NCBI GenBank assembly: GCA_019722365.1
Contig: JADFUC010000709.1
Location: 930,001-994,000, forward strand
Direction: 5' to 3'
Origin: Lithospermum erythrorhizon
Lineage: Eukaryota; Streptophyta; Magnoliopsida; Boraginales; Boraginaceae
Length of the DNA stretch: 64,000 bases
In this document: piece after piece, positions 1 to 10,869 of the stretch
How positions within the stretch are numbered: the first letter of the stretch is position 1
How the letters are laid out: each line of letters opens with the position of its first letter
The notes under the pieces: generated by a model
What the model saw: only the letters and a program-made list of their open reading frames with translations
Told to the model about the DNA's origin: nothing
Databases searched by the model: none
Position numbers and translations under genes: made by a program

Positions 1-692
1 TGGAATTGTGAAATGACTTTTGCCCTCAAATTTAAAAATCAATCTCCACATTTCTGGATCCTTCCTAATTTTCTATCTCTGAGTTGTTATACACAGAATC
101 AAATAATGTTTGTTTGAGAGATGAAATGACTATTTTGCCCGCCTTATGTTTAAGCTGCAGAAGTAGCTTACATAAATTATATCTAAGAACAAAATGGGCC
201 ATTTCAAGACTAAATCAATATTCGAGTATACAGATATTTGCCTCATCTATCTCCACAAGATGAAGTAAGAAAGTAACCTATAATCTTCCCACCCTACTTT
301 CGTTTTCATTTCTTTCTCTGATCCAACAGGTTTGTGTCCCCAAATTAATTTTCCACACCATCGATTTCTCACTTCTCAGTCCATTATTAATTTCCTCCAT
401 TTTTTTTTCAAAAATAAGATTTTAGCTTTCATATCATGCTTCAAGCAAAATTCAACATATTGAATTTATCACTTGAACATATTTGCTGAAATGTATCTAT
501 TTTTCTGTTACATCAATATAGGTTTTTTCCCACATCAAGCTTCAATTATTTTGTTATTATATTCTTTGTACATGATAATCATGGGATATCGATTTAATTT
601 CTAAATTTATTTTTGTTATTTGTTGGATGAAAGGATTACTTTATTCATTGCATATATCCGGGTTTTGCAACCATGGATGGAACGTGTGGAAG
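1..692. other. Left-edge intergenic sequence
   Basis: AT-rich sequence with no credible long reading frame on either strand. The only gene-like signal is the short ATG-plus-splice-donor exon that begins at 693. No repeat structure was recognised here. Confidence 0.4.
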
Positions 693-747
693 ATGGCGTC
701 GGAGGAGGTCAACGGGGGGGACGAATCGTTCACTTTCCAGCTCCCAG
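693..747 (+). CDS. Orphan first-exon-like reading frame (unknown product)
   Basis: An ATG in good plant context (AAGATGGCG) opens an 18-codon frame reading MASEEVNGGDESFTFQLP. It ends at a good splice donor (CCAG|GTACC at 747/748). A second ATG at 673 opens another frame through the same donor. The stretch is much more GC-rich than its surroundings, as plant first coding exons often are. No downstream exon that clearly continues it is visible before the repeats starting near 1.4 kb. It could be the start of a gene cut off by transposon insertion, or chance. I do not recognise the peptide. Confidence 0.25.
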
Positions 748-1404
748 GTACCACTTTTTTCTTCATTTTTTATGCTTGATTTTATTTTAATTATGATGAT
801 TTTTTGTTTTTTGATTTGTTAACAATGAAGAAATTAAGAATCGAGAAGAGGTAAAATTAGTTGTTTAATTTGATTAATCTCTGAAGGTTTTGCATATTTA
901 TAATGAAGTCATCTAATGTTTGAATTAATCATTGTTTGGTCACTTAAGAGCATGGTACCATTTAACAAAAACATACATTCATTTCACAATTAAAAATACA
1001 ACAAAAAGAGGACATTATCTATTTGATATTTGGATTTGCCATTTATTACTTCTTATGCGGTGTTGTCAGTATTCATGCAATGCCGTTGAAACCCAATATA
1101 TATGTGACCTTATTATGAAATTGTTGTCACGATTGGTTTGTATGAAAATGACTTTCTGAATGTATGTGACCTGGTGCAGACGCAGTCGACCAGTCATCTC
1201 TAATTTGTTGCTTATGGAAGCTAGACAATAGTCATGTACAATATTATTTAGTCTTTTGGTCTTATGATTCTCTGTATTTGTCAACGCATTTAAAGATTTA
1301 ATGCTTTCTTCCATCGTCAGCCATAATTTTGTACATTTGTACTAATTAAATCGGTATTAAAATTTACTATCGGTGACTATAATTTTCCATATAATGTAAT
1401 TCTA

Positions 1405-1895
1405 GCCCATATACTTTTGATATTTATGATTTTGCCCCACCATTCATTTAACCAAATAATGACACCTCATAACATTAATTGGAACTTTAATTCTTCATTT
1501 CATCAGCTTCTCAAAGAGAAAATTGTCAAAATATATTCGCTATCGTCAGCCATAATTCAAGACATTCGCATCAAGTTAATGGAATTTACATATTCTAGCC
1601 ATTTCGCTTTTATAATTCCATACTTTTGCACTAATTTATTAAAATTGAGGCATATATTTGCACTATTAGCTTCTCAAAGAGAAAATTGTCAAAATGGACA
1701 AATATTTGGCCATCGCTGGTTATAATTCCATACATTTGCACTATCAGCTTCTCAACGAGAAAATTGTCAAAATGGGCAGATATTTGGCCATCGTTTGTCA
1801 TAATTCGGTACATTTGCACTAATTTAATGAAATTGAGATAAATATTTGGCCATCGCTGGCTATAATTTCATACATTTGCACTAATTTATGACCTT
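1405..1895. repeat. Degenerate tandem minisatellite, unit about 70-75 bp
   Basis: Phrases such as AGCTTCTCAAAGAGAAAATT, CAAATATTTGGCCATCG and CATACATTTGCACTA recur near 1505, 1672, 1747 and 1835 with substitutions and partial units. This looks like a locally expanded and decayed tandem array with no coding frame. The clearest full units are 1672-1746 and 1747-1820. Confidence 0.7.
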
Positions 1896-2159
1896 GTTTC
1901 CTTACCCACTCTCATTACCTTTTGAACTCAATATATGTAATATTATATATATATTTCTGCATTGGGACATTTACTCCATCTTTTATCTTTCATGATTCAT
2001 TTTTAACATAACTATTATGATATATTTTACGCAAATACTTTATAAATGCCCTCTATTTAGAGTTAAGCTTACCATTAAAAAAATACAAAATGTTGCCCGT
2101 CATTTGACGTGTCCACGCAATTCAAGAAGTTATTATAAGAGGCGTTTCATACAATTCAC

Positions 2160-2365
2160 TCTTACGCGCGGCCGTCGTCGCGAACTGTTCAAAATGGACG
2201 ACCTTCACACGCTAGCTTCGTAATTTTATCTGCTGGCCCACTTCACGCTGGCCGCCGCCGAACTGCTCAAACGACGCACCTTCACGCTAGCTTACACTTT
2301 ATCCGCTGGCCCACTTCATCATGGTCAGTCGAACTGTTCAAACCCAGGCACCTTTCACGCCGCAG
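2160..2365. repeat. GC-rich tandem repeat, about 2.5-3 copies
   Basis: Three successive copies of a roughly 70-80 bp unit share CGAACTGTTCAAA, the ACCTTCACGCTAGCTT core and the CTGGCCCACTTCA tail. The unit is markedly more GC-rich than its flanks and CpG-containing. No protein is recognisable across it. Confidence 0.65.
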
Positions 2366-2462
2366 TTTCTGCAATTTTTATTTAATGTCTTTCTTCCTGT
2401 TTGTATAATATTTATTGTTTTGACCCTCTTTCATACTTACTTTATTCTTTTGACCCCTCCAT

Positions 2463-2645
2463 CAGGACACATTAATTTTGACACGTCAACTAATTAGGAC
2501 ACATTAATTTTGCATCAGTTACTTCATATCTTGACACATCAACCATATTAGGATACATTAATTTTTTTAACCAACAGACACATTAATGCACCTAATTAAC
2601 TCCACTATCATTTAATCCACATAATTAATGTTTCAATGTCATAAA
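2463..2645. repeat. Short AT-rich direct repeats (GGACACATTAATTTT family)
   Basis: AGGACACATTAATTTTG appears twice in close succession (about 2464 and 2496), followed by diverged copies near 2551 and 2576. It is a small local repeat cluster beside the GC-rich repeat. No function can be inferred. Confidence 0.5.
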
Positions 2646-3389
2646 CTTAGGCTGCTTCTTCATTTCGTCTGTATCGAATTATGTTGGTCTTTCTTTAATT
2701 TTTTCCAAATTTTCATAACAGGTTCAATTAAAAATTTCCTTTTTTCCTTTTAAGTTTTTAATTGTACAGTTATATTTAGGGTTTAGTTTTAATATTTATG
2801 ATTGCATTATTAATGATACTACCTATGTAATTGCTTTGTAGATGTTTTATGATTGAGATGAGATTACCGGCAGAATAACAACTGATATTTCATCAGAATT
2901 GGAGCTAATGACAGCTGAGGGTTCATCATCATAAAGCTAAGTTTTATGACATTTTGTTAATTTTATATGGCTATGATTATAAAGCTAATTTTTATGACAT
3001 TTAGTTAATTTTATATGGCAAATAATTATTTTTGATCTTGAGATATTCAGTGGTGAAAATTTATAAACGCAATAAAGAGTACAGACTATCATTTTTTGAA
3101 TCTGAAATGTTTCTTGATTTGTGATACTTACTTTGTATTGAAGAAACTGGAACTTTCTCAACTTCTCCATTGTTTTACACATGTGGATTATTATATACTA
3201 AGGTTGATTATTATATTACCTACGTGAATGGTTAATTCTTAATTGTCCCTATTCTTAACATTAAGACAAGGGTATATTTGTCATAATGTTCTGCTGCCAT
3301 AGCTCACTACCTATGTCTTATGCCTAGAAATTATTTCTGACCAAGTCCATTTGTTTTTCATAACTTAAGGATTTTACCTAAAGAAAGAA

Positions 3390-6300
3390 ATGAGCTCAAA
3401 CAAGAAGAAAGTCATTGCAGAGGTTAGTAAAATTAAGAAGTTCTTGTTTCATGTATTCCCCTTTTATTTGGTACATAGCACTTCTGATGTATCTCTCTTT
3501 ATTTGCATTTGCTACATAATGCTTACTCTGCCTATTTGAAGTTACTCTGAAATTGACAAGTAGTCGTTGTTGCTTATGCTGCCTATCTTGCTACTTCCTA
3601 TTTATGTTGCTTAATAGTGTACTGCTTCATTTGGTTGATAATTCTTATATTGCTTATGTGATGGTCGTCATTGTTTATCAGTAATCTTGTGGAGTTACAT
3701 TGGTCGAACTATTAAAGACTGTAGAATATTTCATTATTCTGCCTATGTAATATAGATATATATATATTATATACACGTATATATTTGTGTACCTCATGGT
3801 TCTTTTATGTTGTCTAAATATACTCATAGTTTATACCAAACTAATCGATATCAATAATGAATAGACTACCTATTATGATGCACAATGGACAGCAAACATC
3901 AAAATGTTGTAAGAAGAAAGAACTATAAAGGTTGGTTATAACTCTTAATCCACTATACTAAAATAATAATACTACATTTATAAAATTATAACGTGCTAAA
4001 CATCATCTCTCGTTTATACAACAAACAGAGATGAGATCAACAAAAGAATCCGAGAATTGTATGCAGGTGATAATTGATAGTACGTAAATCCTATTAAATT
4101 ACCCAACAGTTCAAGATATATATAATCCCACACATACATTAAAAATATTACTTTTACCAACAATGAACAAAGATGCTATCAACAAAAGAAGAAGAGAACT
4201 CCGTGCAAGTATTTCTCCCAATGAAATATATAATAACATAAAATAAAATAAAATAAAACTACATATAGTCGGTTGGACCTTAATATGTTATCTATCGGAT
4301 AAATACATAAAAGAAAAAAAGAAACAATTGGGAAGCACGAGTCAAGGCGCTGATGATAGCAATCCATCTGAAAACCGTCTTACGCCCAACGAGGTATTTT
4401 TCTATAATCAGTAAATATTGTTACATTCATAATGATGACAACTGATAAAATTGCTATCATATTATCTAATTGTGATTTTATGATTATTTCTTTACAGATT
4501 TACTCATGTGCAGAAGATGTCGAGAAAAATATCAGATTGTCAAATCGTACCAGATACACATCTTCTAATAATGCTATAACCTCATTCGTGGATCCTGATC
4601 TGTCTAAAACTCCTATGTTAATATTTTCAGATTCAGCCTCAACTGGTTACATGCGGCCTGACATAGAGTGTCATGATAAAGGTACATTGCTATTACAATT
4701 TATATCATTCAAAATTGACACGCTTATGATATTCATGTAAACATTAGGATGCCTAGGATAAACAGTTATATATACAGACTTCTCGATGTATATGAACTGA
4801 TTTAAGTTCTTATGATTCATCTTATTCTCTCAGAATTACAACCTGGAACAACTGATGCTAACCTACATAACACTTGCCGTGATTCAAGGACTTTAATTCT
4901 TCCAAAAGTCCCGCCATGTAGACATTGTGGTGCCTACAAGTTTTACGGAGAAACCAATCGAATGTGCTGTCTTGGAGAGGAAATTGTTTTAGCAGAGTCC
5001 AAACTTCTTGAATATTTGGTCCATCTAATCACAGGAACTGACCAAAATCGAAGGAATTCCAAAATGTGATTCGAACCTACAACAACCACTTTGCATTTAC
5101 TTCAATTGACATGACATGTGATGAGAAGTACCAACGGAGAGATCATGGAATCTATACAGTGAAAGTACAAGGACAGATACACCATTATCTTGATGATTTA
5201 ATACCTCAAGATGTTTGTAAAAAGCTATCCGGCAGTCAGTTCTACTTTTACGATCCAGATCATCAAGTATCCAATATAATGAACACACTTCCAAGATTAG
5301 ATTATCTATTGTGGAGAAATTGGTTGAGCTAATGCAAGCCCAATCCATATGCAGAATTTTTGAAGCATGCATCTACTTTGGAAAATATTGATCAATACCA
5401 TATTGTTATTAGATCAGACCCCGGCCTTGACCAAAGAAGATACAACAAACTTACATCTACCGAGGTTGTTGGAATATGGATAGAGGATGAAAGCGGTGAG
5501 ACAAACTCTCAATTATGGGACATCAGGGTGTATACCAAATCAGGTAGGAGCCATAGGGTGCAATATTACTATGGGTGCTACGATCCTCTACAATACGTGT
5601 TGATGTTTCCAAATGGTGAACCAGGATGACATTGTAATATACCAAGAGTTGGTTGTTCAATAAGTACAAGGAGGCAAGGTTCAAACATTAACCATTCAAG
5701 TTACATATCATTTGAAGATTTGTTAGCAAATGAACACCGAGGTACTTTATTCACCTTTAAAATCATAAACTAATGGAATATAGATTATTTGAACAATATA
5801 GCTATATTAGTTGCAGTTCTTCCTAATCTCTAATTAAAACCACTATATTTTCAGGTTTCACAGCACCAGATATCGACACTTCTCTGGGTGAAAATGAAGA
5901 TATGTCTATCAAGTCAGAATCGAAAGCGTAGGCGTAGAACTGTTAGTTGTAGAGAATACTACGTTTACAAATTGCAAGTGCGGGATGTTGTGATTATGTT
6001 TCAAACTAATCACCAAACTCCAAGTAATCACCGCTCACGACGTAAGAAATCAAGTAAAATAAACGACAAACAAATTCTATATGCTCCCCCTCAATGCGAA
6101 AGACAAAGGACAGATATTAACCCATTATCTCTTGTTGAGTATATAAATACAAAATCATACTCAGATACTCTAGCTCGTATATATGCGTATCACATAAGTT
6201 TTTAACAAATAAAAGGTCGCTTCGTATCTAATCTTCTTCCTTCAAATGGTCTCGTCAATCAAGAAAACCCTTTTTATTCAAGTTACATCTTCAGCTGTTC

Positions 6301-6642
6301 TCACATTTAACGCTAATATAACATTTATATTGCTGGTTGAGCTGTTATACATTTTACGAGCATGAACGACTAAATTAACCCCTAAACGTAGAAGACGCCA
6401 GACGGCAGTGCGCTGCGGAAACGCATGGGGCCAATGCAAAATAACATTCGACTAATTTTGCCATCAATTCAAATGCTGACGAAAAAGTTTCATTATGAAG
6501 TCGCTGACTGGAATTAACTCGAATTTAAAAATCGATTACTTTTTAAACCTCTTTTATTTAAATGACAGGTTCATCTGCAAAGAAAAAATTATTTTTCCCA
6601 GAGAGTGATGATAGTGAAGAAAGCAGCAAATCCATGGCCTGA
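3390..6642 (+). mobile_element. Decayed, internally deleted Helitron (N-terminal Rep/helicase exons and C-terminal exon)
   Basis: A plant Helitron protein is recognisable in pieces on the plus strand. Short exons come first: 3390-3422, starting at an ATG; 4029-4066, reading DEINKRIRELYA; 4172-4208, reading DAINKRRRELRA; about 4321-4393; and 4498-4681. Then comes 4834-5630 with the Helitron cysteine motif CRHCGAYKFYGE...CC, the block YNNHFAFTS, and the block YNKLTSTEVVGIW...MFPNGEP. A further piece near 5940-5990 reads REYYVYKLQVRD. An in-frame stop and frameshift near 5067 and others later show it cannot make an intact protein. The catalytic HUH nuclease and PIF1 helicase domains are absent. 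A last short exon at 6569-6642 (acidic, ending SSKSMA and stop) resembles the tail of the RPA-like protein some plant Helitrons carry; this part is less certain. Termini were not defined. Confidence 0.7.
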
Positions 6643-9185
6643 TATCACTTGATATTCCCATAACTATGTTGTTTGTAATCATAACTTTAGATTAAGAACA
6701 GATGTAATGCCATACTGGACAATGATGTCTGACTTACATCTTATCTTTTGTGATTTGCATCATTTTGTAATCTTGCCAAAGATGGCTAACAACTTCCTAT
6801 CTTTTGTGACTTATATCTTATGTTTATTCAATTGCATCAATATATACAATGCAAGCTACTTCTTTATAATTTACAAGTATCTATAATTGAACCAACTATA
6901 AAATCAATAAACATGCTCATTGATGTAATAAGTCGCTGAAGCCGACGCACTAACCAAGAGTAACTAATGACAAGCATGCTATAATAAGAAAATGTTCATT
7001 GCAATGCAGAAATTGCCATGAGATAAAACTATTATCAGCCTCGCCATAATTTTTATGTTAATTGCTTCAGCGAATCATGACAATATGAAGATCTCATCAT
7101 ATACCCAAAGCAAGGCTTATTCTCGCTATCGATCAAGACGTAAGCATCTCACGCCTCTTATGTTTCTTTGCATTTGCATCCCCAAGATCTGTTATTAAAC
7201 GAAGAGTAGCCTCTGGGCCATGTTTAGCTTTCCATCCTTATCACCTAATCCGTGCGAATATATATGATCGGCTTTTTCACAAGAATGCTGCTTTCATTAT
7301 TCATAAAAAGAACTTATTTTAAAGAGGCAAAGCCAATGGCGAATAAAGGCCACAGAGGCACAAGTATAGCTTCATAAACCGCTAATCGGATGCACGCGTT
7401 ATATTATTATAACATACTTGATGTAGATATCAGAGCGACATTTCCGTGCTCAACACTGTGAGAAACGCCGATAGCGAAGGCGAAGAGCATGCCAATCATA
7501 ATCTTGTATACTCAGAATCACGTTAAGCAGACGCCGGTAAACGCAGCCGCTTGTATGTTCCTACTAGAATTACTTCAAATATTAAATAATCCTTCCTGCG
7601 CAGCAGCCTCCAAACGTAGCGCTATATCGACACCGACCTAAACAATCTTATGTATTTTATTATTTTTCTTATCGAGTTATTTTTGTCGGCTTGCAATCAA
7701 ATATCTCTTTACAATGGCGAACACTTCGATTATATTTACGATTCAATTCTTAATATCGCTTCATCGGGCAACACAATTAATAGTTACTAAAGATGGTTTT
7801 ATGGACTACATTTGTCCAACAAACAAAAGAATAAATGAGAACATCATTTAGTCGACACATCTGTCTCTGTAGTATACCAATCGATTGATGAAGTCATTAG
7901 GTGAAAACTTTACTAGCTACCTAGTAGATACCGCAAGTCCAGAATAAATAAATAAACACATAATAAAACAACTACGGAGTAAATAAATAACACATAGGAG
8001 GAAAACTCACGCATTCAAATAAAAGAACGTTACCTAGATTTTAAATTTTACAATTCTATTTTAACATAATTCAATTAATAAAGAACTGGTTAAGTATTAT
8101 TCCTCCCGTGCACATTCAAATAAAGTAATGTTTTTACTTAGATTTTAAATATTCACAATTCGACTTTAGGACATAATTCAATTGAGCAAATAACTACAAG
8201 ATTATCAACTTTACTGTTCTCATATTAATTCGACTTTCATAAAAAATAAATTTTATATTAAAATAATTAAAAAAATTTTCAATCCTGATCAATTAAATTA
8301 CATTCCACAATTAGCTCGTACATAATATTTAGAAACAATAACTTGGAAGGAACTCACAATTCACCACGCATTAGTACCAATCACTTTCGTTCACGTGGGA
8401 TGTAGCTATAAAATAAACATATTCATCCCTACACTTTTGTCCTTTTACCTTTACACCTCACTATTCAATTAAATGCTCATGCGGTCACATCCATCAGGCA
8501 CATATGCCATTAAACAATGTAAGTATATGAAAAAAATCCTAAACACCTTACCTTTTTTTATATTGTACGGAGTATTTAATTGATATATAAAAAATTTATA
8601 AAGCAATCCATATATTGTAACTAAGAAAATATAAACATGCATCAAATAGAGACACCTCAATCACCATGATGATAACTCCTTGTGTGCATAACTTTATAGA
8701 TTTTTTTTAAATTAGTAATAATAAGAGTATTACAATTTATAAGAATATTATAAATATTAAAATTTGAATTTTTTAAAATTATTACATTTAAAGAATAACG
8801 CTAATTAATATAGTAGCTGTATTAACCATTATAATTAATAGAAATATATTTCTACTGAAACTCAAACCAAAACTTCTTAATCAATCCATCTTATTTAATA
8901 TCATTGTACCACAAGCTCACGCAGCATAATTCTATAGATTAAATAGTTACATAAAGGATCAAAAAGTTCTTCCAACTTCACATCTTCTACAACTCATTTA
9001 ATGTTATTTTAGTCTCATAGAAATTAAAATGAAAAAATAAAAAATCTATATATTAAAAAAATTAAAGTAAAAGTCCAATATTTTGTGGTGTATGAATGTT
9101 GATGATGAAAGAACAACAGAGAAGATATTGAAGATAACAATCTACTTATTTGTTGTTTGGCGTAACTTCATGGCTAAATTTCATT
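6643..9185. other. Unassigned AT-rich intergenic DNA
   Basis: No coding frame, RNA gene or clear repeat was recognised. The 6.9-7.8 kb part has slightly higher GC and scattered CpG, as in decayed transposon sequence, but no protein motif. Two copies of the TACGGAGTA 9-mer lie at 7973 and 8566. Confidence 0.4.
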
Positions 9186-9189
9186 CTAG

Positions 9190-9345
9190 CACTTGACTTA
9201 TTTTCATCATTTTAAATAATCACCTAAAGATTTTAATCTTTCAAATAAGTAATTTGAAGGAATTTTTGTTGTACCAAACTTTTAAAAACGCTTTTCGATA
9301 CCTCGAATTTTATAACAGATAAAATAATGAACGCCTACGAGACCG
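9190..9345. repeat. Dispersed repeat, copy 1 (second copy near 47.3 kb)
   Basis: The stretch beginning TTTCATCATTT, then ACCTAAA, CTTTCAAATAA, and later AAAACGC and CTCGAATTTTATAACA matches 47311-47435 in the same order with many substitutions. This is a diverged interspersed repeat, probably part of an LTR element. Confidence 0.5.
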
Positions 9346-9352
9346 GCTCTAT

Positions 9353-10025
9353 GACGTTATTGGGATTTGATTGACCTGGCCTCAATAAACCACCACTCTG
9401 GCCTTCCAAGACGCTTTTCATTCCTCACCACGCGCCAATCGGTAAACTTCCATCGGCCACCCATCCTGGGATTACTCCCGCGTCAAGCACGCCATCACCC
9501 GAGTTTTATGTGATTTACCTTCCAAAAGTTAAGATTATTCTACATGAAGAGACCAATCAAATCATATCAAACATATCAATAATACACACACACACATTTT
9601 GGCTTCTGGGTATTACAACCTCCCCCACTTAATTAATCGCCCCGCTGATCCAGCCAACACATCCAAGCTAATCGTACTCATCCGCATGAGATCTAGAGAC
9701 ATTCTACTACCAAGAGGCCATTCAAGACTTCAAGCACGATAAGACTTTGGGCTTCCCACAGCTCCTGGACATTGGCTCGATAAATACTAGAACGCCATGA
9801 CCTGGCTTCAAGAGAGAGACGTTATTGGGATTTCACTTCGACCTACCACAAACCACCACACGCCTTTTCCAAAGATCGCGTTGGTCTCTCACCACGCATC
9901 ATCGGTAAAACACACTTAACAACGGGAAGCCTATAAGGACACCTCCTAAAAGAAGTAAGACGATCTCGATTGCATTTGTTAGCACTAATCAAATCAGATC
10001 AAACATATCACACACACATTTTTGG
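9353..10025. repeat. Pair of LTR-like direct repeats
   Basis: A first unit (9353-9602) begins GACGTTATTGGGATTT and ends in an ACACACACA tract followed by TTTTGGC. A second, shorter unit (9818-10025) has the same beginning and end and shares internal blocks such as CACCACGC and ATCGGTAAA. The period is about 465 bp. The sequence between contains GGGTATTACAACCTCCCCCA, a type of boundary seen at LTR ends in plants. Likely nested or unequal-crossover LTR fragments; no internal retrotransposon genes remain. Confidence 0.55.
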
Positions 10026-10040
10026 CCAGATTACAGATAA

Positions 10041-10860
10041 GTACAAAATAGACATTTTAAATACATGATAATTTATGGGTTATTTTTAAATAACAAATAC
10101 TTAATTAATTCAATATTTAATATATTAATCAATTTTAATTAATTAAAAATCAAATAAAATATCATCTTCAACGCGCGTACACTACCATCATCACCGACCA
10201 CAGTCTGAATCCTCCCTGCAATGCTTCTCAGACGATCATACCTCATTCTTGCTAAATCAGGAGGCCGTGATGTTGGAAAAGTGTCAAAATCCTCATCGAG
10301 CTCGTCAGGGTGAGCATTATCAGCACAAGAGAGACGAGTGTCCATGTGAGGAGGATGCCTTGGCCTCCATCGGCAGTACCAAACTCCAATCAAGAAAAGA
10401 TACAAGAACATTGTTGGTAAAATAAGCTCTGGATACAAAACAAGAATTAAGAATAAGATGTGAAGCATAGACAAGTGCACATAGGGACAAATGGTGGTGC
10501 GTTTGGTTGCTTGGCTGTTCTTACCTATTTACAAACTGTGATCTTTTTTTTTTAGATGGTGGTGGAGAGTAGCTGGTTAACGAACACACCCAAATAAGAT
10601 TTTTAAGTAATTGACGACTATTTTACTCGAACATAATTTTATATCTACCACACTTATAAATGCGTAGCAAAATGTACATTTTTCCTCAATTTCTTACTGC
10701 TCGCCACAGACATACTGCAGGGAGCTGAAACAAATTAAAGACGACGTTTATTTTATTTTAATTAATTAAAATCGATTAATATATTAAATATCACTTCAAA
10801 TTAAGCATTTGTTATTTAAAATGACCCATAAAAACAAATGATTTAAAATTGTCATTCTGA
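10041..10860. mobile_element. Pack-MULE: short Mutator-like element with long terminal inverted repeats carrying a host gene fragment
   Basis: The left arm (about 10041-10165) and the reverse complement of the right arm (about 10738-10860) align over roughly 110-120 bp. Shared blocks in order include TTTTAAAT, TTTATGGGT, TTTAAATAACAAAT, ATATTTAATATATTAATC and TTTTAATTAATTAAAA. The flanks carry a candidate 9-bp target duplication, TACAGATAA at 10032 and TACAGATTG at 10861 (7 of 9 match), the size expected for Mutator superfamily elements. There is no transposase inside. Instead the core holds a fragment of an MCTP gene on the minus strand. Long inverted arms, 9-bp duplication and captured exon together define a Pack-MULE. 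Confidence 0.75.
10165..10480 (-). pseudogene. Captured fragment of an MCTP (multiple C2 and transmembrane region protein) gene
   Basis: The minus-strand frame reads part of the C-terminal plant MCTP domain (phosphoribosyltransferase C-terminal, PRT_C). It contains the hydrophobic segment LYPELILPT...FLYLFLIGVW, then RPRHPPHMDTRLS, then HPDELDEDFDTFPTSRP and RMRYDRLRSIAGR, ending at QTVVGD. MCTPs are endoplasmic reticulum-plasma membrane tethers, often at plasmodesmata; the full protein has several C2 domains and ends in two or three membrane segments. Here the C2 domains are absent and homology stops right after VVGD, where element sequence takes over, so this is a fragment and not a working gene. 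The open frame over about 105 codons suggests a fairly recent capture. Confidence 0.8.
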
Positions 10861-10869
10861 TACAGATTG

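Noticed and set aside
2860..2934. Possible last exon reading DEITGRITTDISSELELMTAEG before a stop
   Set aside because: An in-frame stop lies immediately before it after the only nearby acceptor. No protein family was recognised. It may be a Helitron relict, but I cannot support it.
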